The notes under the pieces were generated by a model. The model did no database searches. It was not told where the DNA came from and saw only the letters and a list, made by a program, of their open reading frames with translations. This document shows positions 1 through 9,105 of a stretch of DNA of 64,000 bases, in pieces. Position 1 is the first letter of the stretch; every line of letters begins with the position of its first letter. Made by a program: the position numbers and the translations under genes. The stretch is from Chitinophagales bacterium (GTDB taxonomy: Bacteria; Bacteroidota; Bacteroidia; Chitinophagales; Saprospiraceae): NCBI GenBank assembly GCA_017303875.1, contig JAFLBP010000009.1:119985-183984 (forward strand). The letters run 5' to 3'.

Positions 1-326
1 TCTTGATTTTCTTTCAGGCTTGCTGCAAGGGTAATTTCTACGCCGAGCGGGCGCAGGGTTACGCTGTCTGTGCGGATGTTAGCAAGTCGGATTTGTTCTC
101 CGCTCAGTTTTAGCTCACCCTGTTTTTGGCTTGGGTCAATTTCGATACGCACCAGATCCATTTTACAAACAGGACAGGTACCCGGGCGTTTTTCCATGAC
201 TTGCGGATCCATCGAGCAGGTGTAATAAACGTTGTCGGGTGTTGATTCTTCCGGCGCAGACTTTTTACAGGCGGCAAGGATGAATAAGAGGGAGAGGTAA
301 AAAATATTTTTTCTTACTGTTTTCAT
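1..326 (-). CDS. Heavy-metal-binding efflux adaptor lipoprotein (CusB-like), C-terminus outside window
   Basis: Partial gene; only about 108 N-terminal residues lie in the window. The ATG (complement of 324-326) opens a lipoprotein signal with lipobox LAAC (Cys20). It is followed by a heavy-metal-binding motif, YTCSMDP then GTCPVCKMDL, about residues 40-65, and then by the start of an adaptor-type region (LSGEQIRLANIRTDSV, etc.). This layout is seen in periplasmic adaptor subunits of Cus/Czc RND exporters in Bacteroidota, which bridge the inner-membrane pump and the outer-membrane channel. It starts 6 bp after the stop of the preceding adaptor gene, so it is very likely the last or next-to-last gene of the same operon. 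Seen: signal, Cys motifs, spacing. Inferred: adaptor function, since the rest is off the edge. Confidence 0.75.
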   Translation of the reverse strand, partial: MKTVRKNIFYLSLLFILAACKKSAPEESTPDNVYYTCSMDPQVMEKRPGTCPVCKMDLVRIEIDPSQKQGELKLSGEQIRLANIRTDSVTLRPLGVEITLAASLKENQ

Positions 327-332
327 TTTCAA

Positions 333-1643
333 TTAGTTGGATTTAACAAAACTCTCACTATCCATGAGAAACTGTGCATCAGCAGCAATCTCATCGGCCT
401 CCGAAATACCGGAGCGGACTTCCAGCCAACCGCCCGAAAGGCTGCCCGCTTCAATTTTTTGGCTCCTGAAAACCCCGTCTTTTTTCAAAAACACCACCTG
501 CTGCCTGCCCAAATCAAGGGCCGCGGTTTTAGGAATCCAAAGTCCGTTGCGATGGCCTGCCGAAATACTTGCATGAAGCAGGGCGCCGGGCTTCAAATGG
601 CCTCCCGGATTTTCGAGATATACCCTTGCCCGGAAATTTTTAGTGCCGGCGTTGATTATGGGTTCAATGTAGTTGATTTTCCCTGAAAATAGCTTTTCAA
701 ACGGCTCAACGTGCAAACTTACCGCCTGCCCGATTTTTACTGCTGAAAAATCTGCGGGATATAATTCGAGTATAGCCCAAACGCTGGACAGGCTTTGAAC
801 GTTGAAGAGCCGCTGTCCTTTTTGGACATACATGCCCTCTTGTAGAAAAAGAACTTCATTAACCGAGAGTTCCGCAGGCTCGGTATTTACCGAAGCACTG
901 CCCGAGGGCATTCCGCCGTTCATCTCCCCATTGGAATTTAGAGAAGCGGATAAGGGTTTTTCAAAAACAAACCCTTCAAACGGGCTGAATACAGATAATG
1001 CCAATGCCGGTTTTCGCGATATTTCTGCTTCGGCGATTTGTGCGGCCGTTAGCCCGAGTAATGCCAGACGCCGACGGGCGTTTTCGAGCAGCGCTGTATT
1101 GGTGGCATCTTTTTCCAATAGAAAAATCAGTTCCTGCAGCGCAGTGGCGATTTCCGGACTATATATGTCGAGTAGGCGTTGTCCCTTTCGCACAGGCTGC
1201 AAGGGGTACCTGACGTATAATCGTTCAATGCGGCCGCTAAATCGGGCGGAAATAGCCTGTACACGGCGGGCATCGTAGGTAATGTAGCCGGGAGCTTCAA
1301 GGTTGGTTAAGAGGGTTTTTCGCGCTGGTCTGAGGGTTTTTACAGCGCTTAAAACATATTCAAAAGTTGGCTTGAGGAGTAATGCCAGCTCCGCAGGTTC
1401 GGCGCTTTGGTGGGCAGCGGTGTTGGCCTCTGGCACGATATGCTGCAGATCCATTTTGCAAACAGGGCAGGAACCCGGCTTTGGGTAAGTTTTTTCGCCT
1501 TCGCATTTCATGGGGCATTGCCAGGTCGCAGTGGCACTGTGATGTGTATGATCGCTTGTTTTGCTGCGGCAGGCAGCGAGCAGCAATAGGATGGTGGTGA
1601 CCAGACAAAAGGCATTTATGCCAATTTTACCATTTTTTTTCAT
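333..1643 (-). CDS. cusB: RND efflux periplasmic adaptor subunit (CusB type) with heavy-metal-binding domain
   Basis: Membrane-fusion protein of 436 aa that would join the CusA permease to the CusC channel in the periplasm. ATG at 1643 is chosen because MKKNGKIGIN leads straight into a lipoprotein signal with lipobox LAAC (Cys25); the upstream TTG in frame is unlikely. Residues about 41-67 form a heavy-metal-binding domain (WQCPMKCEGEKTY then GSCPVCKMDL), followed by the barrel-sandwich/hairpin adaptor fold (ISARFSGRIERLYV, PVRKGQRLLDIYSPEI) and a beta-barrel and membrane-proximal C-terminus. E. coli CusB lacks this N-terminal domain, but it is common in Bacteroidota. The domain is nearly identical to that in the small lipoprotein encoded just upstream (1708-1950), which suggests duplication or gene conversion. 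Confidence 0.93.
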   Translation of the reverse strand: MKKNGKIGINAFCLVTTILLLLAACRSKTSDHTHHSATATWQCPMKCEGEKTYPKPGSCPVCKMDLQHIVPEANTAAHQSAEPAELALLLKPTFEYVLSAVKTLRPARKTLLTNLEAPGYITYDARRVQAISARFSGRIERLYVRYPLQPVRKGQRLLDIYSPEIATALQELIFLLEKDATNTALLENARRRLALLGLTAAQIAEAEISRKPALALSVFSPFEGFVFEKPLSASLNSNGEMNGGMPSGSASVNTEPAELSVNEVLFLQEGMYVQKGQRLFNVQSLSSVWAILELYPADFSAVKIGQAVSLHVEPFEKLFSGKINYIEPIINAGTKNFRARVYLENPGGHLKPGALLHASISAGHRNGLWIPKTAALDLGRQQVVFLKKDGVFRSQKIEAGSLSGGWLEVRSGISEADEIAADAQFLMDSESFVKSN

Positions 1644-1707
1644 AAAACTGCCAACTTTTGAGGGCAATGCCGGCCGGATGCTTTGTTCACCCGACCGGCG
1701 GCCTTTG

Positions 1708-1950
1708 TCATTTCGAGCCCTCTGATTTATGCTCGCTGTGGTTTTCGACCGCTTTCAAATCCATTTTGCAAACGGGGCAGGCGCCAGCTTCGGCGTAAGT
1801 TTTTTCGCCCTCGCATTTCATAGGGCATTGCCAGGAGGTTGCCGCGCCATGCTGTTGATGTTCATTTTTGTTGTTTCCGCAAGCGGAAAACACCAGTAAA
1901 AGGGCGGCGAACAAAAAGTTCATTTCAATGAATTTCCAGTTCTTTTTCAT
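1708..1950 (-). CDS. Small heavy-metal-binding lipoprotein
   Basis: Lipoprotein of 80 aa with signal peptide, lipobox FSAC (Cys24), a His-rich spacer (EHQQHG), then CPMKCEGEKTY (residues 42-52) and CPVCKMDL (58-65). It is a stand-alone copy of the heavy-metal-binding domain fused to the neighbouring adaptors, with a His-containing tail (NHSEHKSEGSK). The start overlaps the end of the TolC-like gene by 26 bp, implying translational coupling in the efflux operon; a second ATG at 1923 would cut into the signal peptide. Likely role (inference): a periplasmic metal carrier handing Cu or Ag to the pump, loosely analogous to CusF though a different fold. Confidence 0.85.
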   Translation of the reverse strand: MKKNWKFIEMNFLFAALLLVFSACGNNKNEHQQHGAATSWQCPMKCEGEKTYAEAGACPVCKMDLKAVENHSEHKSEGSK

Positions 1951-3196
1951 AAGCGATTTTAGTTTGAAACAATTGTTGAATCATATCGAGCTGCGCCAGT
2001 CGGCTCATTTTCAGTTCGAGCCACGCATCGAGTACCATGAACAGTTCTTCGGTGTTCTGCCCGTAAGCAAGCAGGGTGCTTTGAAAGCGTTTGTGCTGGT
2101 TGGGTATGATCACGTTTTCATAGCGTTCGATCTGGTTTTGCAGGGTTTGCATCATCACGAGACGGTCGGCAAGGGCACCCCGGATATCGTTGGCGAGCGC
2201 TGATTTTTCTAATCCGAAAGCGTTGATTCGGTGGTCAATACCGGCAATTTTGGTTTTGATGTCTTTGTCTGCCCAGGGCGCAAGCGGCACGGTCATCATG
2301 CCCATGAGTGAAAATTGCCAGGGTTGTCCGCCAAAGGCAAACATATGATCCACACGGACTCCAAACTCCGGCTTGAGTTTTGCGCGGTTGAATTCCTGTT
2401 CGAGGCGGGCAGTTCTGAGTTGCGCTTCTATGGCCAGCATATCGCTGCGGGCCAGAATTCGGGTTGTATCGGGCTGGGCGGGAAGCTTTCTCCATGAAGA
2501 AAAAAGGGTAGTATCCGGCTCAAAATCAATGCTTTGAGAAAACTGAAGTAATGTTTGCAGCATTGTTTTTTGCAGTCGGATTTCTCCGGCATACATGGCC
2601 TGCATCCGGTCGAGGTCGGCAATTTCAGCTTCAGCTTTATAAATGCTGCCGAGTTTTTCGCGATTAAACTTGTAGCGTTCCCCTGCGCTTTCGAGCATCA
2701 ACCGCAGCAGGTTTTTACTTTCTTCTATAACTGCCGTCTTCTTTTTCAACACGATATAATTAAAATAGGCGTTTTTGGCCTCGGCAAATAACATGTTCCT
2801 CATCACGCCTATATCGGCAGTTTGCATTGCCGACATGGAGGCCATATACCGCCCCTCGGCTTGCTGCATTTTTCGGTTGGGGAACATTTGCTCACCGGAA
2901 ATCATAAAACTACCCATGCCTTCGCCATGCGCGCCACTTTCGCTCCAGCGTTTAGGGTTGTAAGGGGTCATCCAGAAACCGGCGCCGACTTTTGGAGCCG
3001 GCATTGAAACCGTGCCCCCGGCGTAGGTTTCAAGTTCGCGGATACGGGCTTCCGGAGCTTTAAGCGCAGGGTGGATTTGCTCAATTCGCATCAAAATCGA
3101 ATCGAGTGGAACAGGTGTCTGAGCAGGCAGATTTTTCAGAAAAATTGCCGGCATCACGTACAAAGAAAGTCTGATCAATGCATTAAGCTGCTTCAT
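1925..3196 (-). CDS. cusC: TolC-family outer-membrane efflux channel (CusC-like)
   Basis: Outer-membrane factor of 423 aa with an N-terminal signal (MKQLNALIRLSLYVMPAIF...LPAQ) and the long paired coiled-coil/repeat layout of TolC proteins: LDSILMRIEQIHPALKAPEARIREL at the start of repeat 1, and LAIEAQLRTARLEQEFNRAKLKPEFGV at the start of repeat 2 near residues 255-280. It would form the exit duct for the CusA pump. It lies 18 bp downstream of the permease stop and overlaps the next small lipoprotein gene, so it is co-transcribed. Several Met-rich stretches (MPAPKVGAGFWMTPYN, QKMQ..YMASMSAMQ) are compatible with Cu/Ag handling, but that is only suggestive. Confidence 0.9.
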   Translation of the reverse strand: MKQLNALIRLSLYVMPAIFLKNLPAQTPVPLDSILMRIEQIHPALKAPEARIRELETYAGGTVSMPAPKVGAGFWMTPYNPKRWSESGAHGEGMGSFMISGEQMFPNRKMQQAEGRYMASMSAMQTADIGVMRNMLFAEAKNAYFNYIVLKKKTAVIEESKNLLRLMLESAGERYKFNREKLGSIYKAEAEIADLDRMQAMYAGEIRLQKTMLQTLLQFSQSIDFEPDTTLFSSWRKLPAQPDTTRILARSDMLAIEAQLRTARLEQEFNRAKLKPEFGVRVDHMFAFGGQPWQFSLMGMMTVPLAPWADKDIKTKIAGIDHRINAFGLEKSALANDIRGALADRLVMMQTLQNQIERYENVIIPNQHKRFQSTLLAYGQNTEELFMVLDAWLELKMSRLAQLDMIQQLFQTKIAYEKELEIH

Positions 3197-3214
3197 CGTT
3201 ATTTTTTTTTGACA

Positions 3215-6200
3215 TTACTCCTGCACCCCATACACCTCAATTTTCCCGGAGCGCCGTAACTCCCATTCTTTTATCATTTCAAAAACAACGGGCGTTACGA
3301 GCAATACATAAATGGTGGATGAAATCGTGCCGCCAATGAGCGGAATGGTGATGGGCAACATCACGTCGCTGCCCACTCCCGTCGCCCAGAGGATGGGAAT
3401 AAGACCGAATAGCCCCGACGAAATGGTCATCAGTTTGGGCCGCAACCGTTTAACTGCACCTTCAATGATATATGCCCGTAGTGCATCGCAACCGATTGCC
3501 TGTCTGGAATTCCCTTTTTCGGCAACGAGCCGCTGCATCGCTTCGTTGAGGTAAATCGTCATAACCATAACTGTTTCAATGGCTTCACCAAATAGCGCAA
3601 TAAACCCTACAGCTACTGCCACTGATAAATTTACCCCATAAAAATAGACCATCCAAACACCACCAACGAGGGCAATTGGCACGGTGATCATCGTTACCAG
3701 TGCTTCTTTGACAGACTTGTAGGTGATGTACAACACGAAAAATATGATAAACAATACCATGGGCGTGATGAGCTGGAGTGTCCGGGTGGCACGGATTTGA
3801 TTCTCCCATTGGCCGCTCCATTCTATATAGTAGCCCTTGGGTAGTTGCTGCACAGCGGCGTTAAGCTTTTGTTGCGCCTCCTGCACTGTACTGCCAAGAT
3901 CGCGTTCGCGCACATTAAACAGCACTGTACCACGTAACATCGCATTTTCAGAGTTGATCATCGGTGGCCCTTCTGAAATACGAATATCAGCTACCGCTTC
4001 AAGCGGGATAACGCCGTAGCGCTTGGTTTGCAGTTGCATCCGTCGCAGGGCATCAAGATTATTCCTGAAATCCTGCGCAAAGCGAGCGTTGACCGTGAAG
4101 CGCTGGCGACCTTCTACGGTACTCGTCAGCACCATACCGCCGAGTGCCGATTCAACGAGCATGTTCACGTCATTTACACTCAGCCCATAGCGCCCGATTT
4201 CCTCGCGTTTAACAACAACATCAATGTATTTACCGCCGGTAATGGGTTCAACATAGAGGTCTTTTACCCCCTGAATATTTTCAAGTTCTTTTTTTAACAG
4301 TTGCGCAACGGAATAAATGGTGTCGAGGTTTTGCCCGTAAACCTTCAATCCCACATCGGTACGAATACCTGTTGACAGCATATTGATACGGTTAATTATG
4401 GGTTGTGTCCACCCGTTGATCACACCTGGAATTTGTAATTTGGCATTCAACTCATTGATGATGTCTTCTTTACTCAAGCCAGGGCGCCATTCAGTTTTGG
4501 GTTTCAGCAAAATGATGGTCTCAATCATTGAAATGGGCGAGTTGTCGGTGGCCGTGTTTGCCCGGCCTGCCTTGCCCAGAACGTGGCTGACTTCCGGTAC
4601 GGAGGCAATGAGCTTATCCTGAACCTGCAACAAGCGTTTGACCTCCGAGTTAGACACATCCGGCAAGGTTACGGGCATGAACAACAGGGAGCCTTCATCA
4701 AGCGGCGGCATGAACTCTGTACCAAGGCGCATCATCATCGGAATACTGAGTGCCAAGGCGGCAAGCGTCAGCGCAAGGGTCGTTTTGCGCCAACGCAGAC
4801 AGCTTTTCAGTATAGGGGTGTATATTTTTTCCAAAAAACGCGTAATAGGGTTTGCCCGTTCCGGTTTTAATCTCCCTTTTAAAATGAGCACAATCAACAC
4901 GGGCGTAAGCGTAATGGCAAGGAAAGCATCTACCAGCAGGATAAATGTTTTTGTCCAGGCCAACGGCGAAAATAACTTTCCTTCCACTCCGGTCAACAGA
5001 AATACCGGCAGAAATGATGTAATGGTCACAATCGTGGAAAAAAACACACCCGGGCCAACCTGTTTGCACGATTTCTCAACAATGGAAAGCCGCTCCGAAA
5101 AAGTTTTTGCCCAGGGCGCTTCCGACAAATGGCGGTAGGCATTCTCCACCATCACGATACCGTCATCTACCACAACTCCGATGGCCAGGGCAATACCCGT
5201 CAACGACATGATGTTCGAACTCAGGCCAAAAGCCTCCAGCAGGATGAAACCAACCGCTATGGAAACCGGCAGTTGAATTAATATGACCAGCGCACTGCGC
5301 CAGTGGAATAAAAAAATCAATACCACCAGCGATACCGCAATCATCTCCTCGGTCAGGGTATTTTTAATCGAGCCAATAGCAGCCTGGATGAGTTCGCTAC
5401 GGTCATAACTGACGCGAAACGTCACGCCTTCGGGTAAGCCTTTTTCAACCTCTTCCATTTTTTCTTTCACTGCAGCGATCACGTTATTTGCGTTCTCGCC
5501 GTAACGCATGACAACGATGCCACCCACCACCTCGCCCGTACCGTCCATGTCAAAAATGCCAAGGCGTAAATCACCGCCCATTTGCACCGTCGCCACGTCT
5601 TTAACCCGAATGGGAACAGAGCCGTACTGACCAACAGGGATGTGCTCAATGTCTTCTGTATTTTTGATATAACCCAGGCCACGAACGATGTAGGCCATAT
5701 CTGACATCTCGAATTTTCGGCCACCGACATCGTTGTTGTTGCTTCGGATTGCTGTCAAAACATCCATGAGCGGCACATTGTAATAATTGAGTTTGTATGG
5801 GTCAATATTTATCTGATACTGCTTGCCAAAGCCGCCAAAGCTGGCTACTTCACTCACGCCAGGCACGGTCTGCAAGGCAAATTTGATATACCAATCCTGT
5901 AAAGCCCGCTGCTCGCCCAAATCCATGCCTGGCGCTTCGAGGTGATACCAGAAAATATGACCGACGCCCGTACCATCCGGGCCGAGCGTCGGCGAAATCC
6001 CCTCAGGCAGGAGGCGTTGGGCGTAATTGAGGCGTTCCAAAACCCGCGTTCTTGCCCAGTAAATATCCGCGCCGTCTTCAAAAATAACATACACAAAACT
6101 CATCCCGAACATGGATGCTCCCCTGATATTTTTCACCTTAGGTATACCCTGCAGGTTGGAAACCAGCGGGTACGTGATCTGATCCTCAATAAGTTGCGGG

Positions 6201-6370
6201 CTTCGCCCCATCCATTCCGTGAAGACAATTACCTGATTTTCAGATAAATCCGGAATAGCGTCAATCGGATTGTTCCGCATGGAATAGATGCCCCACGCAA
6301 ACAAGCCCACTGCTGCAATCAGTACGAATATGCGGTTGCGCAAAGAGAGCTGGACGAGTTTTTCAACCAT
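3215..6370 (-). CDS. cusA: CusA-type heavy-metal RND efflux permease
   Basis: Inner-membrane proton/metal antiporter of 1051 aa, full length for the HME-RND family. Family hallmarks visible are YWARTRVLERLN near residue 104, the TM4 stretch ALAIGVVVDDGIVMVEN (394-410) with acidic residues for proton coupling, and a repeat-type 12-TM layout. Three methionines, M565 (LLFMPVTLP), M615 (ISMIET) and M664 (INMLSTG), fall exactly eight residues before E. coli CusA M573, M623 and M672, the Cu(I)/Ag(I) relay cluster; the spacing is identical. That argues for copper/silver rather than Co/Zn/Cd. It sits between the HMA-MauE gene upstream and the TolC-like channel downstream, completing a tripartite pump. 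Substrate is inferred from conserved residues, not tested. Confidence 0.95.
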   Translation of the reverse strand: MVEKLVQLSLRNRIFVLIAAVGLFAWGIYSMRNNPIDAIPDLSENQVIVFTEWMGRSPQLIEDQITYPLVSNLQGIPKVKNIRGASMFGMSFVYVIFEDGADIYWARTRVLERLNYAQRLLPEGISPTLGPDGTGVGHIFWYHLEAPGMDLGEQRALQDWYIKFALQTVPGVSEVASFGGFGKQYQINIDPYKLNYYNVPLMDVLTAIRSNNNDVGGRKFEMSDMAYIVRGLGYIKNTEDIEHIPVGQYGSVPIRVKDVATVQMGGDLRLGIFDMDGTGEVVGGIVVMRYGENANNVIAAVKEKMEEVEKGLPEGVTFRVSYDRSELIQAAIGSIKNTLTEEMIAVSLVVLIFLFHWRSALVILIQLPVSIAVGFILLEAFGLSSNIMSLTGIALAIGVVVDDGIVMVENAYRHLSEAPWAKTFSERLSIVEKSCKQVGPGVFFSTIVTITSFLPVFLLTGVEGKLFSPLAWTKTFILLVDAFLAITLTPVLIVLILKGRLKPERANPITRFLEKIYTPILKSCLRWRKTTLALTLAALALSIPMMMRLGTEFMPPLDEGSLLFMPVTLPDVSNSEVKRLLQVQDKLIASVPEVSHVLGKAGRANTATDNSPISMIETIILLKPKTEWRPGLSKEDIINELNAKLQIPGVINGWTQPIINRINMLSTGIRTDVGLKVYGQNLDTIYSVAQLLKKELENIQGVKDLYVEPITGGKYIDVVVKREEIGRYGLSVNDVNMLVESALGGMVLTSTVEGRQRFTVNARFAQDFRNNLDALRRMQLQTKRYGVIPLEAVADIRISEGPPMINSENAMLRGTVLFNVRERDLGSTVQEAQQKLNAAVQQLPKGYYIEWSGQWENQIRATRTLQLITPMVLFIIFFVLYITYKSVKEALVTMITVPIALVGGVWMVYFYGVNLSVAVAVGFIALFGEAIETVMVMTIYLNEAMQRLVAEKGNSRQAIGCDALRAYIIEGAVKRLRPKLMTISSGLFGLIPILWATGVGSDVMLPITIPLIGGTISSTIYVLLVTPVVFEMIKEWELRRSGKIEVYGVQE

Positions 6371-6438
6371 GTTTTTTTATTTCAAACTTGACTTTAATCG
6401 TTGCTTCATTCCTGAGATACACACTCCCGAACAAAGAC

Positions 6439-7182
6439 TCAAACTGGTATCATCAACAGCATCACGCCCGACATTACCACCATGAGTAAATCCTCCACGA
6501 GTGTGATATGCGACATTGGCAGGTTAAACACCGCGCCGAGACAGGCACATTGGAAGCGACGTTTTTTCAGAAGGCTTTGCACTACGCCAACCGTACTGAC
6601 TCCCATGACTATTAGTGTAAGCCAATTGGTCAATACCGGCTGAAAATTAAGTAAAAAAAGAATACCCAATCCCAATTCAACAAATGGATACATATAACCC
6701 CAGCCCAGCCAGCGCCGGGCCACTACATCGTAACTGCTGTACGAAACGGCGAATGCAGGCCGGTCGAGCATTTTGAAAAACGAAAAAACGAGGAAAAATC
6801 CCGCCATAAAATGGCGCATCCAGCGCATCCAGTCAAAATAACCAGCAGCAAATTCAATCAGCAAGGTTGCGCCAAATATGTAGCTAAAAACCAGTAAAAC
6901 AGGTTTATAGGTCTCAAAAAAACCTCGTTCGTCGTCTTTTTTATCCAAAAGTGCCGCTACTGTGGGCATAGGCAAAGATTTTTCAAAAAGCTCATATTGG
7001 GGGTAATCGCGCAATGCAGCCTGTAAATCGGCTGTCGCGATATGGCGATCCATTGTAATTTCTACCTGTGCGTCCAGGCCGACAGATGCCTTGATAACAC
7101 CGGGTATTTTTTCCAAAAGGCTTTTAACTTTGGCGACACAAGTGCCGCAGGTGATGCCGGAGACTTGATAATTGTGTGTCAT
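6439..7182 (-). CDS. HMA domain fused to MauE/DoxX-like membrane protein
   Basis: Protein of 247 aa. ATG at 7182 is preferred because MTHNYQVSGITCGTC begins directly at the HMA fold; the in-frame start 21 bp upstream adds nothing. Residues 1-66 are a heavy-metal-associated domain with the C12-x-x-C15 metal site and a typical LLEKIPGV helix. The rest is a four-helix membrane domain of the MauE/DoxX type, with a FQCACLGAVFNLPMS segment between TM3 and TM4 that resembles the conserved CxCLG motif of that family. It stands directly upstream of cusA. Probable role (inference): membrane-anchored metal chaperone or redox partner that loads or senses metal at the inner membrane. Confidence 0.85.
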   Translation of the reverse strand: MTHNYQVSGITCGTCVAKVKSLLEKIPGVIKASVGLDAQVEITMDRHIATADLQAALRDYPQYELFEKSLPMPTVAALLDKKDDERGFFETYKPVLLVFSYIFGATLLIEFAAGYFDWMRWMRHFMAGFFLVFSFFKMLDRPAFAVSYSSYDVVARRWLGWGYMYPFVELGLGILFLLNFQPVLTNWLTLIVMGVSTVGVVQSLLKKRRFQCACLGAVFNLPMSHITLVEDLLMVVMSGVMLLMIPV

Positions 7183-7268
7183 TATTGATGATTTTAATGT
7201 CACACAAAGGTCAGGGGGGGCGTAAAAAAAATCGTTACAGGATTTTGGGAGAATTGTACAAGGTTTTG

Positions 7269-7841
7269 TCAGACTTCATCAAGGGGTTTCCGCCCGTGTA
7301 GCCGATGCCCGTTTTTAAACGCCGAGGGTGTTTGTCCGGTGGCTTGCCTAAATTGATTGCTCAAATGCTGCGGGCTGCTGTATCCCATCTGATCAGCGAT
7401 TTCGGTAAGTGTTAACTGGTCGTATACTAACAATTCTTTTGCGCGTTCGATTTTTTGAGCAATGATGAATTTCTCAATTGTAAGTCCTTCAACCGAGGAA
7501 AATAGGCGGCTGAGCTGCCCATATTCGAGCAGCGTTTCACGGGCCAGAAACTCCGAGAAATTCATTGTCGCCGGTCGCCTGCCTGCCATATAGTGAATTT
7601 CGCCAATGACCAGTATTTTTACCTGCGCCACAAGGCGGCTGCTACGGTCGTCAAGAAGTTCAAAACCTTCATCTTCAAGACGCGCGCGAAGTGCTGCCAA
7701 TTGTTGTGGCGCAGGCATAGCCTCCAACCCGATTTCGCCGAGTTGAATGCTTGTCACCGGCAGGTTCACCTCGGCTGCCAATCGCCCTACGGTACGAATG
7801 CAGCGGGCACATACCATGTTTTTAATATACAGTAAAACCAT
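7269..7841 (-). CDS. AraC-family regulator with N-terminal HMA-like metal motif
   Basis: Regulator of 190 aa. The C-terminal part (about residues 100-180) is an AraC/XylS double helix-turn-helix (IEKFIIAQKIERAKELL, then LTEIADQMGYSSPQHLSNQFRQATG). The N-terminal 90 residues look like a degenerate HMA ferredoxin-like fold with M9-x-C11-x-x-C14 and a late beta-alpha-beta pattern (EGFELLDD). It lacks a cupin sensor. It is the first gene of the efflux block in the direction of transcription, 86 bp upstream of the HMA-MauE gene. Inference: Cys-based direct sensing of Cu/Ag and activation of the downstream cus genes. I am sure of the HTH, fairly sure of the metal motif, and not of the regulon. Confidence 0.85.
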   Translation of the reverse strand: MVLLYIKNMVCARCIRTVGRLAAEVNLPVTSIQLGEIGLEAMPAPQQLAALRARLEDEGFELLDDRSSRLVAQVKILVIGEIHYMAGRRPATMNFSEFLARETLLEYGQLSRLFSSVEGLTIEKFIIAQKIERAKELLVYDQLTLTEIADQMGYSSPQHLSNQFRQATGQTPSAFKNGHRLHGRKPLDEV

Positions 7842-7909
7842 AAGGCGCTGATGTGCGTTGCGGCGCGCACTATGTTCGCCACAGTGCCTGCCTGTTATAA
7901 CAAGCGTGC

Positions 7910-8989
7910 TTAAAAAGGAGATTTAAAAGCCGGATTCGACAAAAATTCGTTATCGGTCAGTGTTTTTAAAAAGGCAACAAGGTCGGCTTTGTCCTGTGCC
8001 GACAGCCCAAGCCCGCCCGGTTGAAGGTTGTACTGCATCAGAAATTCTACGGTAGACGATGGCTTTACCCCTGTGTTGTAAAAATCCACTACCTGCTCAA
8101 GGGTTTGGAAGCGGCCGTCGTGCATATAAGGTGCGGTACGGGCGATGTTGCGCAGTGTAGGGGTTTTGAACTTCGCTTTATCGGCCGCATCAAGGGTAAC
8201 TTTCATGCGCCCCTCATCCTTTTGTTCGGCATCTGCATCAAGGCCGTTATTCATGTATTCATCATTCGTAAAGTTGAATGTTGCGTGGCAATGGAAGCAT
8301 TCTGCGCCTTTTTTCACTCCTGAGGGGTCGAATTCGGTGAAGAACAGTTGTCGGCCGCGCTCCTCGCTGCTGCTCAGGGCAAGTTCGCCGCGTTTGAACT
8401 GATCGTATTTCGAATTATTGGAAATCATCGTGAACTCGAATTGTTCGATTGCCAGCGCAATGCGCTCTGCGGTAACGGCGGGGTCGCCAAAAGCGCGGAT
8501 AAACTGGTCGGTGTATTTTTTTTCAGCCGACAATTTTGCCACCACATTTGCCAGGCTTTCGTTCATTTCAAGTGGGTCTTGTATCGGTTTAAGGGCCTGG
8601 TCACGCGCAAGCGCTGAGCGGCCATCCCAAAACATTCCGTTTTTATGCCAGGCGAGGTTCATCACAGGCATGGCCTGTCGTTTGCCCTTCAATTTTTCCA
8701 CGCCGATTGAAAACTGGAGGCTGTCGGAAAAACCGTCGGCCTGCCGATGGCAGTCGGCACAGGCTTGAGAACCATCTTTGGAGAGTAATTTTTCATAAAA
8801 AAGCATCCTGCCAAGCATCACGCCCTGCACAGTCGGCTTGTTGTCTGCCGGAAAATCCGGGTCGGGAAAGTCTCTTAAATTGAGGCTCAGAAGCGTGGGG
8901 TCGTACACAGCAGGTTCTTCAACCGGGGCGGGGTCGCAAGCCAGGAAAGCGGCGGTCATAAGCGACAACGCGAGGGCTATTTTTTTCAT
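7910..8989 (-). CDS. Di-haem cytochrome c peroxidase/MauG-family lipoprotein
   Basis: Periplasmic di-haem c-type protein of 359 aa with lipobox FLAC (Cys18). Haem 1 site is C77-A-D-C80-H81, haem 2 site is C231-F-H-C234-H235. The conserved MFWDGR segment (119-124) and the C-terminal TPTLRNIARTAPYMHDGRF block identify the bacterial CcP/MauG superfamily. It is the third gene of a run MbnP-like, MauG-like, MauG-like, 116 bp after its paralogue. Members next to MbnP genes (MbnH) do not destroy peroxide but oxidise a Trp of MbnP; that role is the attractive reading here, though a plain peroxidase cannot be excluded from sequence alone. Confidence 0.92.
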   Translation of the reverse strand: MKKIALALSLMTAAFLACDPAPVEEPAVYDPTLLSLNLRDFPDPDFPADNKPTVQGVMLGRMLFYEKLLSKDGSQACADCHRQADGFSDSLQFSIGVEKLKGKRQAMPVMNLAWHKNGMFWDGRSALARDQALKPIQDPLEMNESLANVVAKLSAEKKYTDQFIRAFGDPAVTAERIALAIEQFEFTMISNNSKYDQFKRGELALSSSEERGRQLFFTEFDPSGVKKGAECFHCHATFNFTNDEYMNNGLDADAEQKDEGRMKVTLDAADKAKFKTPTLRNIARTAPYMHDGRFQTLEQVVDFYNTGVKPSSTVEFLMQYNLQPGGLGLSAQDKADLVAFLKTLTDNEFLSNPAFKSPF

Positions 8990-9105
8990 AAGACTTTGAT
9001 TGTATGCCAGGATTTGAGCGAATTTGAAAATGGGTGGATTTTTTTAATGATTGAAGAAGGGGTAAAAAAACATGCCTTTTAGAAGCCATTAGCACTGAGC
9101 ATCCA

